Origin: Rhodospirillales bacterium | Lineage (GTDB): Bacteria; Pseudomonadota; Alphaproteobacteria; Rhodospirillales; Casp-alpha2 | Assembly (NCBI GenBank): GCA_018662225.1 | Contig: JABJGO010000073.1 | Location: 1 to 64,000 of the forward strand | Direction: 5' to 3' | DNA: 64,000 nucleotides | Shown: one piece after another, positions 7,362 through 16,169 of the stretch | Layout: every line of letters starts with the position of its first letter | How positions within the stretch are numbered: position 1 is the stretch's first letter | Notes under the pieces: generated by a model | Seen by the model: the letters and a program-made list of their open reading frames with translations, nothing else | The model's database searches: none | What the model was told of the DNA's origin: nothing | Position numbers and translations under genes: made by a program

Positions 7362-7672
7362 CGCATGTTCCTTTTTTCTCTCAGGAACACATGTGCTCCT
7401 GAGGAATTTATCGTTCATACGGCCAGGTCAGGCGTAAAGTGCCTAATCTGTCGTATAAGATTAAATTTCAGGAAGCGTTATCCGTGTCGGTTATCGGGAA
7501 GGGGAAAATGTCTCCCGGCCATACGGGCGCGGTATCTCGTTACTTCTCACTTATCTCACGTTCTCCAGCGTACGAGGACAGCTTGCCGGGCGTTGATATT
7601 CACAATGTCAAATAACGAACAGGAATAAAAGCATAAAAAGGGGCAAAAGTCAAGCTTTTAATCTGGAAATCC

Positions 7673-8281
7673 CTAAACCAACCCAACCTTCCCAGCAAAA
7701 GGGTCCCACCCAGCATCCTGATGCCAGTCATATTCCGCCCAGTCCGCCGTTTGTTCAGCCGCCTCTTGCCCCATCAAGTGCGCGATGAAGCCCAGCGCCA
7801 TGTCCATGCCGGCAGACACACCTGATGAGGTGAAGTATTTGCCGTCCTCAACCCAGCGGGCCTGTTTCTGCCAGTCCACGTCTGGGCCGCAGGTGGTTAC
7901 CCACTCAAAAGCGATTTTGTTGGTGGTGGCCTTTCGTCCATCCAATAGCCCGGTTTTGGCAAGAATGGCACTGCCGGTGCAGACCGTAGTCACGTATTCT
8001 GCCGCCTCTGATTTCCGTTTGAGCCAGTCGAGCATAATCGGGTTGTTTACTTCGGTCCGTGTGCCTGCCCCGCCGGGGATCAGGAGCGCGTCATAGTCTT
8101 TGTCATCGGAAAACAGGTCATCCACCACGCTGGCCGGACCCATACCACTCTCAGTCGCCGGGCTGGTCTCGGCCACCATGCGAAGCTGGAACTGATCAGG
8201 CCACATGCCGAGTATTTCCAGTGGGCCGTAGACGTCCAGTAACTCAAAGCCGGGGAATAGAACTACGCCTATTGTTCGCAT
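7673..8281 (-). CDS. DJ-1/PfpI family protein (isonitrile-hydratase-like)
   Basis: A 202-residue class I glutamine-amidotransferase-like protein. It starts RTIGVVLFPGFELLDVYGPLEILG, carries the nucleophile elbow TTVCTGSAILAKTGLLDGRKATTN (Cys near residue 100), and ends with SSGVSAGMDMALGFIAHLMG. This set matches the DJ-1/PfpI branch that includes isonitrile hydratase and the N-terminal domain of AraC-type regulators such as FtrA. No DNA-binding domain is attached, so an enzymatic or chaperone-like role is more likely than regulation. The true substrate cannot be read from sequence. It is transcribed away from the repeat at 8301. Confidence 0.82.
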   Translation of the reverse strand: MRTIGVVLFPGFELLDVYGPLEILGMWPDQFQLRMVAETSPATESGMGPASVVDDLFSDDKDYDALLIPGGAGTRTEVNNPIMLDWLKRKSEAAEYVTTVCTGSAILAKTGLLDGRKATTNKIAFEWVTTCGPDVDWQKQARWVEDGKYFTSSGVSAGMDMALGFIAHLMGQEAAEQTADWAEYDWHQDAGWDPFAGKVGLV

Positions 8282-8300
8282 GATCGTTCCTTAAAGTGTT

Positions 8301-8387
8301 CACCACAGAGGCACTGAGGCACAGAGAAGAAAATATGAGATAGTTTTTCTCTTCTTCTCTTCTTCTCTTCTTCTCTGTGCCTCAGTG
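8301..8387. repeat. Palindromic repeat with CT-rich microsatellite loop
   Basis: CACTGAGGCACAGAGAAGAA (8312-8331) pairs perfectly with 8368-8387. The left side is preceded by CACCACAGAGG. The loop contains a TCTCTTCT octamer repeated about three and a half times (about 8347-8376). It lies between the DJ-1 gene and the small YHS-like gene, and shares its CACCACAGAGGCACNGAG motif with the repeat at 8601. Confidence 0.8.
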
Positions 8388-8389
8388 GT

Positions 8390-8572
8390 TTATTTCTTCT
8401 TATTCAGCGCCAATTCGAAGTGCTTAATGGCCGCAACAAACTTGTCCCGGCACCCGGTATTACAAAGCCCCACCACGTGGCCGTTGTAGGTGGTGAGTGA
8501 GTCCGCCGCCACCGGGTCGCCGGACCACGGGCAGGTTTCGTTGATGCAGTCTTCGAGTTTCAGTTCATCCAT
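8390..8572 (-). CDS. Small YHS-like cysteine protein
   Basis: A 60-residue protein with the pattern C-P-W-S-G-D-P-V followed by LTTYNGHVVGLCNTGCRDKF. This resembles the YHS domain found in heavy-metal-associated proteins and phenol hydroxylase subunits: Cys13 or so pairs with a later C-x3-C, which may bind a metal. The start MDELKLEDC is the only reasonable one and lies 28 bases before the second palindrome. It is flanked on both sides by related palindromic repeats and has no other partner. Metal binding is inference. Confidence 0.65.
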   Translation of the reverse strand: MDELKLEDCINETCPWSGDPVAADSLTTYNGHVVGLCNTGCRDKFVAAIKHFELALNKKK

Positions 8573-8600
8573 CTGTCTTCTCCGGCTTTGTTTTAATTTT

Positions 8601-8678
8601 CACCACAGAGGCACAGAGACACAGAGAAGATTTAAAACAATCTCTTCTAAAAACTCTGTGTCTCTGCGTCTCTGTGGT
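8601..8678. repeat. Second palindromic repeat of the CACCACAGAGGCACAGAG family
   Basis: Left arm 8601-8626 and right arm 8654-8678 pair over about 25 bases with two mismatches; the arms consist of short CAGAG-type tandem units. It belongs to the same family as 8301-8387, so the YHS-like gene is bracketed by two related palindromes. No coding potential. Confidence 0.8.
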
Positions 8679-8706
8679 TCACTACACCTAAATACGGTGG
8701 TTCAAC

Positions 8707-9537
8707 TCACAACATAAACGAATTCTCGCAAGCCAGTCCCCAGGCCTCCATGAACTCGTTCAGGTGTGGGCGCTCGGCACCTTCGGCTTCAATCAGCGCG
8801 ATCACATCGCCGACGGCGTGGTTATAGCCATCGGTGCTGATGGTGCCGCGGTGGTGCATGAGGCGCAGGTAAACCAGGTACGTGTTCAGCACGTCTGTTT
8901 CACAGTAATCGCGAATTTCCTGAACCTTGCCGCCTTCGAACATCTCGGTGACTTTGGATCCGTCCACGCCGAACTTGCCGGGAAAGCCCAGCACCGAACA
9001 AACCTCGTTCAGTTTCACCCGGGCTGATCCGCCGTATTCGGACAGCACCTCCAGCAAATCACAGTGCCAGTCGGCGGAATAACGCGAGGTGTAGCTGTTC
9101 CATTTATCGCCGTCTGTATACAGGAACCGTGCGCTAATGCCGTGCGCCATGGCGCGGTATTTGAGTACGCTTAAATCAAAGCCCCGACCATTGTAGCTGA
9201 CCAGTCGGGGGCGCAGGCGTTGCAGGTGGGCGAAAAATCCCTGTATCAGGTCACGCTCGCTGAAACCCGCTTCACCGCCGGAGCGTAGTTCGCGCAGGTG
9301 ATAGACTTCTTCGGGGCCTATGCGCTCGATCTCGGCTTCCAGAAAGCTGATGGCGACCACTTTATGAAACGACTGCCTGGGAAAGGCGTTGCGGCCATCG
9401 GTGATGTCCAGATGATAGCGTTCCAGCTCATCCCGGCGGGCTTGGCTATCGGTATCCTCAAACCCGGTCAGGTTAGGCACGGCGTCCGTATCGGGCACGG
9501 TTTCGATATCAAACACGAACAGGTTTTGGTGCGACAT
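8707..9537 (-). CDS. Predicted 3'-5' exonuclease, PolB-like DEDD type
   Basis: A 276-residue ribonuclease-H-fold protein. Motif I is FVFDIETVPD near residue 8, motif II LVSYNGRGFDLSVLKYRAM near 118, and the final Asp lies in YCETDVLNTYLVYLRL near 215. These fit the DEDD exonuclease family related to the proofreading domain of B-family polymerases (Pfam DNA_pol_B_exo2). There is no polymerase domain, so it acts alone on a 3' end in DNA or RNA; the substrate is unknown. It stands divergent from ybaB-recR, which fits a place in DNA repair but does not prove it. Confidence 0.85.
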   Translation of the reverse strand: MSHQNLFVFDIETVPDTDAVPNLTGFEDTDSQARRDELERYHLDITDGRNAFPRQSFHKVVAISFLEAEIERIGPEEVYHLRELRSGGEAGFSERDLIQGFFAHLQRLRPRLVSYNGRGFDLSVLKYRAMAHGISARFLYTDGDKWNSYTSRYSADWHCDLLEVLSEYGGSARVKLNEVCSVLGFPGKFGVDGSKVTEMFEGGKVQEIRDYCETDVLNTYLVYLRLMHHRGTISTDGYNHAVGDVIALIEAEGAERPHLNEFMEAWGLACENSFML

Positions 9538-9631
9538 GACGCTTCCTCCATCTCGCCTGTTATCTCAGGGTTAGGCCTGTTATACAACGGAGAGACAACG
9601 TGCACCAACAGAGACAAAACGGAACAAAGTT

Positions 9632-9955
9632 ATGACCAACTTCGCCAAGATGATGAAACAGGCCCAGGACATGCAGGGCCGCATGCAGGATGTGCAGAAT
9701 TCACTGACCGATATCGAGGTCACCGGGTCCGCCGGGGGCGGTATGGTTGAGGTCACGCTGAACGGCAAGAACGAGGCAAAGCGCGTGCATATCGATCCGT
9801 CACTGGTGGGTGAGGCCGACGCGGCCATGCTGGAAGACCTGGTGGTGGCCGCCATCAACGACGCACGCGGTAAGGTGGACACCGTGGCGCAGGAAAAAAT
9901 GAAAGAGCTGACCGGCGGGATCGAGCTGCCCCCCGGTATGCAGTTGCCGTTCTAG
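9632..9955 (+). CDS. ybaB: Nucleoid-associated protein YbaB/EbfC
   Basis: A 107-residue protein of the YbaB/EbfC family, which forms tweezer-shaped dimers that bind DNA. The N-terminus MTNFAKMMKQAQDMQGRMQ, the central V-T-G-S-A-GGGMVEVTLNGK strand region, and the C-terminal KMKELTGG with GIELPPGMQLPF are typical. It lies 15 bases upstream of recR, the classic ybaB-recR pair; in many bacteria dnaX precedes this pair directly, whereas here about 4.3 kb of small genes has come between them. Confidence 0.93.
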   Translation: MTNFAKMMKQAQDMQGRMQDVQNSLTDIEVTGSAGGGMVEVTLNGKNEAKRVHIDPSLVGEADAAMLEDLVVAAINDARGKVDTVAQEKMKELTGGIELPPGMQLPF

Positions 9956-9970
9956 GCCAGAGAATATTCC

Positions 9971-10567
9971 ATGCAAAACGCCTCTATTGATCAGCTGACC
10001 CAGTATCTGGCCAAGTTGCCGGGGCTGGGGCCGCGCTCGGCACGCCGGGTGGTGCTGTATCTGATCAAGCGGCAGGAAGGTTTGCTGCGGCCTCTGATCA
10101 AGGCGCTGGATGCGGTGGCGAAGGAAATCCGCACCTGTGCTACCTGTGGCAATGTGGACACCAATGATCCGTGCGGTGTGTGTAGTGACGTAAAACGCGA
10201 TCACAAGACCATCTGTGTGGTGGAGGATGTGGCCGATTTATGGGCGCTGGAACGCACGGGCATATTCAAGGGCGTCTATCATGTGCTGGGCGGCACGTTA
10301 TCGGCGCTGGACGGTGTGGGGCCGGACGATCTGAATATTCCTGGACTGGTGCGGCGCACGGAACAGGGGAACGTGGGCGAGGTCGTACTGGCCTTAAGCG
10401 CTACGGTGGATGGTCAAACCACGGCGCACTATATTGCTGAGTGCATCAACCGGGATGCGACGGAAGTCACCGCCTTGGCCCACGGTGTGCCGGTGGGGGG
10501 TGAGCTGGATTATCTGGACGAAGGTACCCTGACCACGGCGCTACGCGCCCGGCGCGGGGTCAGTTAA
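9971..10567 (+). CDS. recR: Recombination protein RecR
   Basis: Loads RecA with RecF and RecO at gaps. The 198-residue product has the helix-hairpin-helix [19 protein letters not shown] (13-32), the zinc finger with Cys56, 59, 68 and 71, and a Toprim domain beginning [14 protein letters not shown] (81-94) and continuing to [15 protein letters not shown]. The length is normal (about 200). The C-terminal segment includes the usual [18 protein letters not shown]-like sequence ([18 protein letters not shown]). Cotranscribed with ybaB. Confidence 0.96.
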   Translation: MQNASIDQLTQYLAKLPGLGPRSARRVVLYLIKRQEGLLRPLIKALDAVAKEIRTCATCGNVDTNDPCGVCSDVKRDHKTICVVEDVADLWALERTGIFKGVYHVLGGTLSALDGVGPDDLNIPGLVRRTEQGNVGEVVLALSATVDGQTTAHYIAECINRDATEVTALAHGVPVGGELDYLDEGTLTTALRARRGVS

Positions 10568-10573
10568 AAAACC

Positions 10574-11020
10574 TTATTCAGGTTCAACCTCTAACGTGGC
10601 ACCATTGAGGCCCGTTATTCTGACCCGTTCGCCTGCGCCTGTGTCCCTGCCACTGACCCGCCATTGGCTATCACCTACGGCGGCTTTGCCGACACCGTTC
10701 ACGATAGCCTCAGACAGGACCACGACCTGACCCACGTACTGTTCGCCACGCTTATTCAGCATTGGCTTGTCCGATTCGACGGGGTGGCGTTTGAACCAGA
10801 TCCGGCCACCAACGGTGACGCTGACGGCGGTCACGGCAAAGCACAGAAGCTGAATTTCCCATGTCATATCAGGGGCGGCGAGTGCGATCAGCGCCGTGAT
10901 ACCGGCACCAACCCCAACCCACAGGAAAATCACCCCCGGTGCGAAGATTTCCAACACGATCAACACCAGCGCCAGAATGCCCCAATGCCAGTACGACAGT
11001 TGTTCAAGAAACTGGATCAT
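10574..11020 (-). CDS. NfeD family membrane protein
   Basis: A 148-residue protein with two or three hydrophobic segments within residues 12-72, then a soluble C-terminal OB-fold region (residues about 88-148, ending [16 protein letters not shown]). Short NfeD proteins of this kind partner with SPFH proteins. Its start overlaps the stop of the upstream SPFH gene by 4 bases, so the two are translated together. The pair corresponds to E. coli YbbK(QmcA)-YbbL-type modules. Convergent with recR. Confidence 0.88.
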   Translation of the reverse strand: MIQFLEQLSYWHWGILALVLIVLEIFAPGVIFLWVGVGAGITALIALAAPDMTWEIQLLCFAVTAVSVTVGGRIWFKRHPVESDKPMLNKRGEQYVGQVVVLSEAIVNGVGKAAVGDSQWRVSGRDTGAGERVRITGLNGATLEVEPE

Positions 11021-12027
11021 TTGTCTGCCAATCCATTCCAGGGGCCTGTCGCACCTGTAGCACCTGTACGGCCTGTGTCACTTGCGTTGCTGTCACCCGT
11101 GCCAAAGGCTTCCTTGGCAATTTCGGCGATACCCGACAGTGATCCCAGTAAAGCGGTTGCTTCCATGGGCAGGATGAGAACCTTTTGGTTTGGCGCGCTG
11201 GCGATCTCACCAAAGGCCTCTACGTATTTTTGGGCGATGAAGTAGTTTATTGCCTGTATATTGCCGCTCTCGATCGCGGCGGAGACCACTTCGGTGACTT
11301 TGGCTTCTGCTTCACCTTCACGTTCGCGCGCTTCCGCATCACGATAAGCGGCTTCGCGGCGGCCTTCGGCGTCAAGAATTGCCGACTGCTTTTCACCTTC
11401 GGCCTTGAGAATCTTGGCCTGACGAAAGCCCTCGGCTTCCAGAATGTTGGCGCGCTTGTCACGCTCTGCCTTCATCTGGCGACCCATGGATTCAACCAGA
11501 TCGCGTGGCGGCGAGATATCCTTGATCTCAATTCGCGTGACTTTAACGCCCCACGGGTTGGTGGCTTCATCGACCACGGTCAGCAACTGGCTGTTGATCT
11601 TGTCACGCTGTGACAGAAGTTCATCCAGATCCATGGAACCCATGACCGTTCTGATATTCGTCATGGTCAGGTTCAGGGTGGCGTTTTCAAGATCGTTCAC
11701 CTCATAGGACGAACCGGCAGCGTCCAGAACCTGAAAGAACACCACGCCATCAACCGTCACCATGGCGTTATCCTTGGTGATGATTTCCTGGGATGGCACG
11801 TCCATGACCCGTTCGCGCATGTTCACTTCATAAGCCACGCGGTCCACGTAGGGTACAATCAGGTGTAGGCCGGGTTTCAGGGTCTTGGTGTACTTACCGA
11901 ACCTCTCCACAGGGAATTCCATGCCTTGCGCGACGATTTTGACGCCCTTGAAGATGGTTGTGATGGCCAGTCCCACAATGACGATGAAAAAGATGGCCGC
12001 GGCATCAATACCTGTAAAAAAATCCAT
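11017..12027 (-). CDS. SPFH/stomatin-like membrane protein (QmcA type)
   Basis: A 336-residue protein anchored by one N-terminal hydrophobic segment (residues 8-28), followed by the SPFH domain: [25 protein letters not shown], then [26 protein letters not shown], typical of the stomatin branch. A long charged coiled-coil follows (residues about 190-250, rich in Ala, Glu and Arg). The extreme C-terminus has collagen-like triplets ([11 protein letters not shown]). Such proteins form membrane microdomains and modulate proteases. It forms a two-gene operon with NfeD. Confidence 0.9.
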   Translation of the reverse strand: MDFFTGIDAAAIFFIVIVGLAITTIFKGVKIVAQGMEFPVERFGKYTKTLKPGLHLIVPYVDRVAYEVNMRERVMDVPSQEIITKDNAMVTVDGVVFFQVLDAAGSSYEVNDLENATLNLTMTNIRTVMGSMDLDELLSQRDKINSQLLTVVDEATNPWGVKVTRIEIKDISPPRDLVESMGRQMKAERDKRANILEAEGFRQAKILKAEGEKQSAILDAEGRREAAYRDAEAREREGEAEAKVTEVVSAAIESGNIQAINYFIAQKYVEAFGEIASAPNQKVLILPMEATALLGSLSGIAEIAKEAFGTGDSNASDTGRTGATGATGPWNGLADK

Positions 12028-12118
12028 AAGACGAACTCCTACCCATTCATTTGATTTCTACAATTCAACCTCAGGACATAGTCAGATGAAACTCAGCGCG
12101 CAACCTTTGGGCTAATCG

Positions 12119-13282
12119 TTAGCCAATAACGCGATCTGGCGTTGTTGGGTCTGATATGGGTAAATCGTCCACAGGTGACGTGTCATCACCCAGCTGCACC
12201 GCTTCGATTTTGTCGCCCCGCGAGGTGATTTTACGGGTCGATTTATCGATCTCGGTAATATCTTTCTCGGCTTGGGAAAAATGCGTTTTCAGTTTTCCAA
12301 CGCGTTCATCCAACCGGCCAACGTCTTTGGTCAGCTCATGCACTTCTTTCTGGATCACGCCCGCCTGTTCCTTCATACGCACATCGCGCAGAATGGCACG
12401 CACGGTGTTCAGTGTGGCCATGAGCGTGGTGGGCGAGACGATCCACACCCGGCGGCGGTAGCTGTCTTCTAAAATACCCTGAAATTTATGGTTGGCGTGA
12501 ATTTCCGCGTAGATGGCTTCGCTGGGTAAAAACATGATGGCGGATTCGGCGGTCTCGTTCGGGATGATGTATTTCTCCGCAATGTCCTTTACGTGTTTGG
12601 ACACATCGGTGGAAAAGGCCCTTTCGGCCTGTACCCGCGCCTGATCATCCGTTGCCGCCTGTAATGCCTTGTAGGATTCCATGGGGTATTTTGCATCAAT
12701 GACAATCGGTCCGGGCGGCAGGGGCAGCAGCAACAGACAGTCCGCGCGCTTGCCATTGGATAGGGTGGCCTGAGTCTGGTACGCGCTGGGTGGCAGAATA
12801 TCGCTGACCAGATCATTCAGTTGAATTTCGCCAAACGCCCCACGGGCCTGTTTGTTGGACAGGATATCCTGCAAGCCCACCATCTGTTGCGACAGATCGG
12901 TGATGTTCTTTTGGGCGGCATCAATGACCGCCAGGCGTTCATGCAGAACGTTGAGGGACTCGCCTGTTTTCTGGGTTTGCTTGGCCATGCCGTCACCCAG
13001 CCGTTGATGCAGGGATTCGAGGCGTTGATTGAGGTCCACCTGGGTTTGCTGCAATCGGTCGGCCAGCACGCTTTGATTGGTGCCCATCCGTTCATTAAGG
13101 GCTGTGTGTTCGGTGCTGATGCGGCTGGTGGTTTCCTGCATGCTCATCAGGGCGCTGGTCAACGCCAGGTCATCGTCGCGACGGCGGCGGCCACTGAACA
13201 CAATCACCCCTGCCAACACCACAACGGCGACGACCACAAGCACGATGATAAGAGAATCACTAAACATGCTCCCTTGTAGCAT
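12119..13282 (-). CDS. rmuC: DNA recombination protein RmuC
   Basis: The 387-residue product has an N-terminal membrane anchor (DSLIIVLVVVAVVVLAGVIVF), then a long coiled-coil rich in Gln (about residues 40-140), and the RmuC nuclease-like domain with GAFGEIQLNDLV, DCLLLLPLPPGPIVIDAKYPMESY and MFLPSEAIYAEIH. RmuC limits DNA inversions; the core resembles PD-(D/E)XK nucleases, and IDAKYP carries the D-x-K pair. The frame opens at 13354, but that extension is encoded by the palindromes at 13309-13355, so I favour the ATG at 13282 (or 13267, whose AAGGGAG is only one base away). Divergent from def. Confidence 0.9.
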   Translation of the reverse strand: MLQGSMFSDSLIIVLVVVAVVVLAGVIVFSGRRRRDDDLALTSALMSMQETTSRISTEHTALNERMGTNQSVLADRLQQTQVDLNQRLESLHQRLGDGMAKQTQKTGESLNVLHERLAVIDAAQKNITDLSQQMVGLQDILSNKQARGAFGEIQLNDLVSDILPPSAYQTQATLSNGKRADCLLLLPLPPGPIVIDAKYPMESYKALQAATDDQARVQAERAFSTDVSKHVKDIAEKYIIPNETAESAIMFLPSEAIYAEIHANHKFQGILEDSYRRRVWIVSPTTLMATLNTVRAILRDVRMKEQAGVIQKEVHELTKDVGRLDERVGKLKTHFSQAEKDITEIDKSTRKITSRGDKIEAVQLGDDTSPVDDLPISDPTTPDRVIG

Positions 13283-13300
13283 TACGCCGGGTGGCTTGCA

Positions 13301-13355
13301 CCCTTGACCTTGGTTAGCCAAGTCGATATTTGCCCTTTGACCTTGGCTAGCCAAG
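13301..13355. promoter_or_regulatory. Two palindromic operators between rmuC and def
   Basis: CTTGGTTAGCCAAG (13309-13322) and CTTGGCTAGCCAAG (13342-13355) are near-identical palindromes spaced 33 bases centre to centre, about three helical turns, so a dimeric protein could bind both on one face. Each is preceded by CCTTTGACC-like sequence, which extends the direct repeat to about 19-22 bp. The location between divergent genes suggests control of rmuC, of def-fmt, or both. The binding protein is unknown. Confidence 0.6.
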
Positions 13356-13411
13356 GCAATATATGAATGCCATAGTTGCGTATAATATTATGATTTAGCA
13401 GGAAATGAGCC

Positions 13412-13933
13412 GTGGCCCGATTACCGATCATTGTTGCCCCTGACCCTCGTTTGAAGGGAATCGCCGAGCCGGTGGGCGCGGTCGATGCCCAAGTGCAGGC
13501 GCTCATGGATGACTTGCTTGAAACCATGTATGACGCCAGCGGCATTGGTCTGGCCGCGCCGCAAGTGGGCGTGCTGAAACGCGTGATCGTTGTGGACGTA
13601 TCCAGAGGTGAAGACCGTGCGCCCATGGCGCTGGTGAACCCGGAAATTGTCTGGGAATCCGAAGAGACAAATGTGCATGAAGAAGGCTGTCTGTCATTGC
13701 CTGAATACTATGCCGAAGTTGTGCGCCCGGATCAGGTGCGCATCCAGTATCTGGACCGCGAGGGTCAAGCGCAGGAAATTGAAGCCGATAATATTCTGGC
13801 TACCTGTATCCAGCATGAGATTGACCATCTGGACGGCATCCTGTTTGTGGACCACGTGTCGTCGCTCAAACGCAACATGATCCTGCGTAAGTTAACCAAA
13901 GCCAAACGCCAGGGCGTTCTTGAAACCGCCTGA
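13412..13933 (+). CDS. def: Peptide deformylase
   Basis: Removes the N-formyl group from nascent proteins. The 173-residue product has all three metal-site motifs: GIGLAAPQ at 44-51, EGCLS at 91-95 (Cys93 ligand) and QHEIDHL at 134-140 (His135 and His139 ligands, Glu136 catalytic). The length is normal for a type 1 enzyme. It is followed after 5 bases by fmt, the usual def-fmt operon, and has two palindromes upstream. Confidence 0.97.
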   Translation: MARLPIIVAPDPRLKGIAEPVGAVDAQVQALMDDLLETMYDASGIGLAAPQVGVLKRVIVVDVSRGEDRAPMALVNPEIVWESEETNVHEEGCLSLPEYYAEVVRPDQVRIQYLDREGQAQEIEADNILATCIQHEIDHLDGILFVDHVSSLKRNMILRKLTKAKRQGVLETA

Positions 13934-13938
13934 GTGAG

Positions 13939-14901
13939 ATGGAGAGACCGTTGCGTATTATCTTCATGGGTAGCCCGGATTTTGCCGTATCCACACTGAA
14001 CGCTATCACTGGGGCTGACACCGGTGCCGGACACGATGTGGTCTGTGTCTATGCCCAGCCGCCGCGCCCCGCCGGACGCGGCCATAAGGAACAACCCTGT
14101 CCCGTGCATGCGGCTGCCCTTGAGCAGGGGTTGATGGTACGTACACCCGAAAGCATGCGTGATGATACAGCGATCACCGAGTTTGCTGCGCTGAATGCGG
14201 ATATCGCCGTGGTGGTGGCCTATGGCCAGATTTTGCCCATGGCCGTTCTCGAAGCCCCGAAATATGGCTGCATCAACGTGCATGCCTCGCTATTGCCGAG
14301 GTGGCGGGGCGCGGCCCCTATCCAGCACGCCATTCTGGCTGGTGATGAGACAAGCGGTGTTTGCATCATGCAGGTGGACGAAGGCCTGGATACAGGGCCG
14401 GTGTTCTTGCGACGCGAAACGAAGATTGATGAGGCGACCACCGGTGGCAGCCTGCATGATGATCTGGCAACTATCGGTGCTGCGGCCTGCCTTGAGGTTT
14501 TGGTCGGCATCGAAGCGGGAACCATGACCTCCATTACAGCAGCCCCACAGCCCGATGACGGTGTGACCTATGCGGCCAAAATCAGCCCCGCACTGGCCCG
14601 TCTGGATTGGCGCGCCGATGCCATCGATCTGGATCGTGCCGTGCGGGCATATGATCCATGGCCACGGACCTGGTTTGAGCACGGTGGTGAACGCATTAAA
14701 GTTTTGGCGGCTCATGTGGATGAGGGTGCCAGTCCGGCCAACGTTTCAGCGGGGCAGGTGCTGGACGGGCGCCCGGCTATCGCGTGTGAGAATGGTGTGA
14801 TTGTGCTGGACCGCCTGCAACGTCCCGGTCGCAAACCTCAGGACGCCGCAGAATTTATGCGTGGATATGACCTTACGGTGGGAACTGTTCTGGATCGCTG
14901 A
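13939..14901 (+). CDS. fmt: Methionyl-tRNA formyltransferase
   Basis: Formylates initiator Met-tRNA using 10-formyltetrahydrofolate. The 320-residue product shows RIIFMGSPDFAVSTL at the N-terminus, the central HASLLPRWRGAAPIQHAI (folate-binding and catalytic region with the H-A-S-L-L-P motif) and GVCIMQVDEGLDTGPV. The C-terminal domain includes YDPWPRTWFEHGGERIKV. A TTG at 13951 preceded by GGAGAG at 5-6 bases is a serious alternative start and would fit the usual N-terminus LRIIF better. Pairs functionally with def upstream. Confidence 0.96.
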   Translation: MERPLRIIFMGSPDFAVSTLNAITGADTGAGHDVVCVYAQPPRPAGRGHKEQPCPVHAAALEQGLMVRTPESMRDDTAITEFAALNADIAVVVAYGQILPMAVLEAPKYGCINVHASLLPRWRGAAPIQHAILAGDETSGVCIMQVDEGLDTGPVFLRRETKIDEATTGGSLHDDLATIGAAACLEVLVGIEAGTMTSITAAPQPDDGVTYAAKISPALARLDWRADAIDLDRAVRAYDPWPRTWFEHGGERIKVLAAHVDEGASPANVSAGQVLDGRPAIACENGVIVLDRLQRPGRKPQDAAEFMRGYDLTVGTVLDR

Positions 14902-14925
14902 CCACTGGCTAACGCTGGGGAGCGA

Positions 14926-15966
14926 CTAGCGAATCGATTGCAACTTGGGTGCAGAGGCTTCCAGCGCCAGCATCTTGTCCATGCCGTGTCTCAGGTCCGA
15001 TAGCAGGAACTCGCCCCGCTTGGCCGGGCTGCCCGAAGATTTGGACGGAAATTGTGTTTCCCAAGCTGTCATCTTGACCCACAGCGCGCACAAAACGCCG
15101 CCATTCACCCTGTGAAGCCCACGGATCAGGCTGGAAACCTCCCTGAACCGTTCTGCCGAAATCTCGTCCCACATGGTCTCGGATGCACGATCAAATGATT
15201 CAAACCGACCGGTGACACCGGCCATCACTTCGTTGATGGCAGCTTCCATTTCACGGGTTGCATCCATGAATGGTTTGTTTTCTTTGAACTGAAAGCTCCC
15301 ACGTAACTCGCGCATGGCATCAAGAAAGTCGGAAATGACCGGCTCAATGGTGTCCAGGCACTGTCGGTAATAACTAATCGCCATGAAAATGTCGCCATAT
15401 TCTTCCAGAAAGTCCGGTACCGCTTCAGGTCGGATTTCCAGCTTGTCAGCCATCTGTTTCAGGCGCGTGAGGGCCTCGTTCACATCGGGTGACCGGAACA
15501 GGTTCAGCACATCATCGAAACTCGTAATGTTGCCATCTGCGGAATCACCGTAAATTTCCATGATCAGCGGACGGGTGAACTTGGTCATATAGGTGCTGAG
15601 CTCTTTGCTCTTGGTCTCGGACAGCTTCAGAGCATCGCTGTCGGTTATATCGATTTCCAATTCGCGTAGCGCCAGTCGCAGGCTGTACACATCATAGCTG
15701 GGAAGAGCGAACATCCGTTTCAGGATCTTGTAATCTTCATTGGGGTTGTATTCATCCCAACCGAACTGGGCTGGTAAATCCTGCAAGGACAACTGGCCAC
15801 TGCCGGTTTCAAAACTGGAGAAAATTTCAATGACGGACTCCAGTTTGGCATTCTTGATCAGGCGCGCCCTTTTGAGCGACGCCGTCTCAAGCGGCACCAT
15901 GGAAAGTCGCATGGAATACAGCGAATCGCGATCTTCGTCTGTCTGTTCTCCGTCGTCGTCTGCCAT
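14926..15966 (-). CDS. Hypothetical protein, mostly helical, 346 residues
   Basis: I do not recognise this family. The product is soluble, acidic at the N-terminus (MADDDGEQTDEDRDSLY) and predicted to be almost entirely helical, with recurring helices such as SVIEIFSSFETGSGQLSL, DFLDAMRELRGSFQFKEN and MDATREMEAAINEVMAG. No catalytic motif or membrane segment is evident. GGGGA 6 bases upstream supports the ATG at 15966 over 15996. It lies convergent with fmt and divergent from truA. Its helical make-up resembles an adaptor or scaffold, but that is only an impression. Confidence 0.75.
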   Translation of the reverse strand: MADDDGEQTDEDRDSLYSMRLSMVPLETASLKRARLIKNAKLESVIEIFSSFETGSGQLSLQDLPAQFGWDEYNPNEDYKILKRMFALPSYDVYSLRLALRELEIDITDSDALKLSETKSKELSTYMTKFTRPLIMEIYGDSADGNITSFDDVLNLFRSPDVNEALTRLKQMADKLEIRPEAVPDFLEEYGDIFMAISYYRQCLDTIEPVISDFLDAMRELRGSFQFKENKPFMDATREMEAAINEVMAGVTGRFESFDRASETMWDEISAERFREVSSLIRGLHRVNGGVLCALWVKMTAWETQFPSKSSGSPAKRGEFLLSDLRHGMDKMLALEASAPKLQSIR

Positions 15967-16169
15967 TATGTCCCCAGAGTGCCTTCTCGTCGTCAATTTG
16001 CAAACCGTTTGGCAAGATGATGATTTTGCCCCCTCGCAATGGCCATACTATGATAGGTAATGGTTAATTTACGGTTTCTGCACCGTGCAACAGAACGTAT
16101 TACCGAAATAAGCGGTCGTTCATGAAAACTATATCTCGCGCCATGTGAATTGTCGCGGTAAACAGGGGT

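Noticed and set aside
7419-7672. tRNA or small RNA in the gap
   Set aside because: No cloverleaf or known RNA consensus found on either strand; only scattered short foldbacks.
12110-12128. GGCTAA-TCG-TTAGCC hairpin as terminator of rmuC
   Set aside because: It has no T run and overlaps the rmuC stop; a weak fold only.
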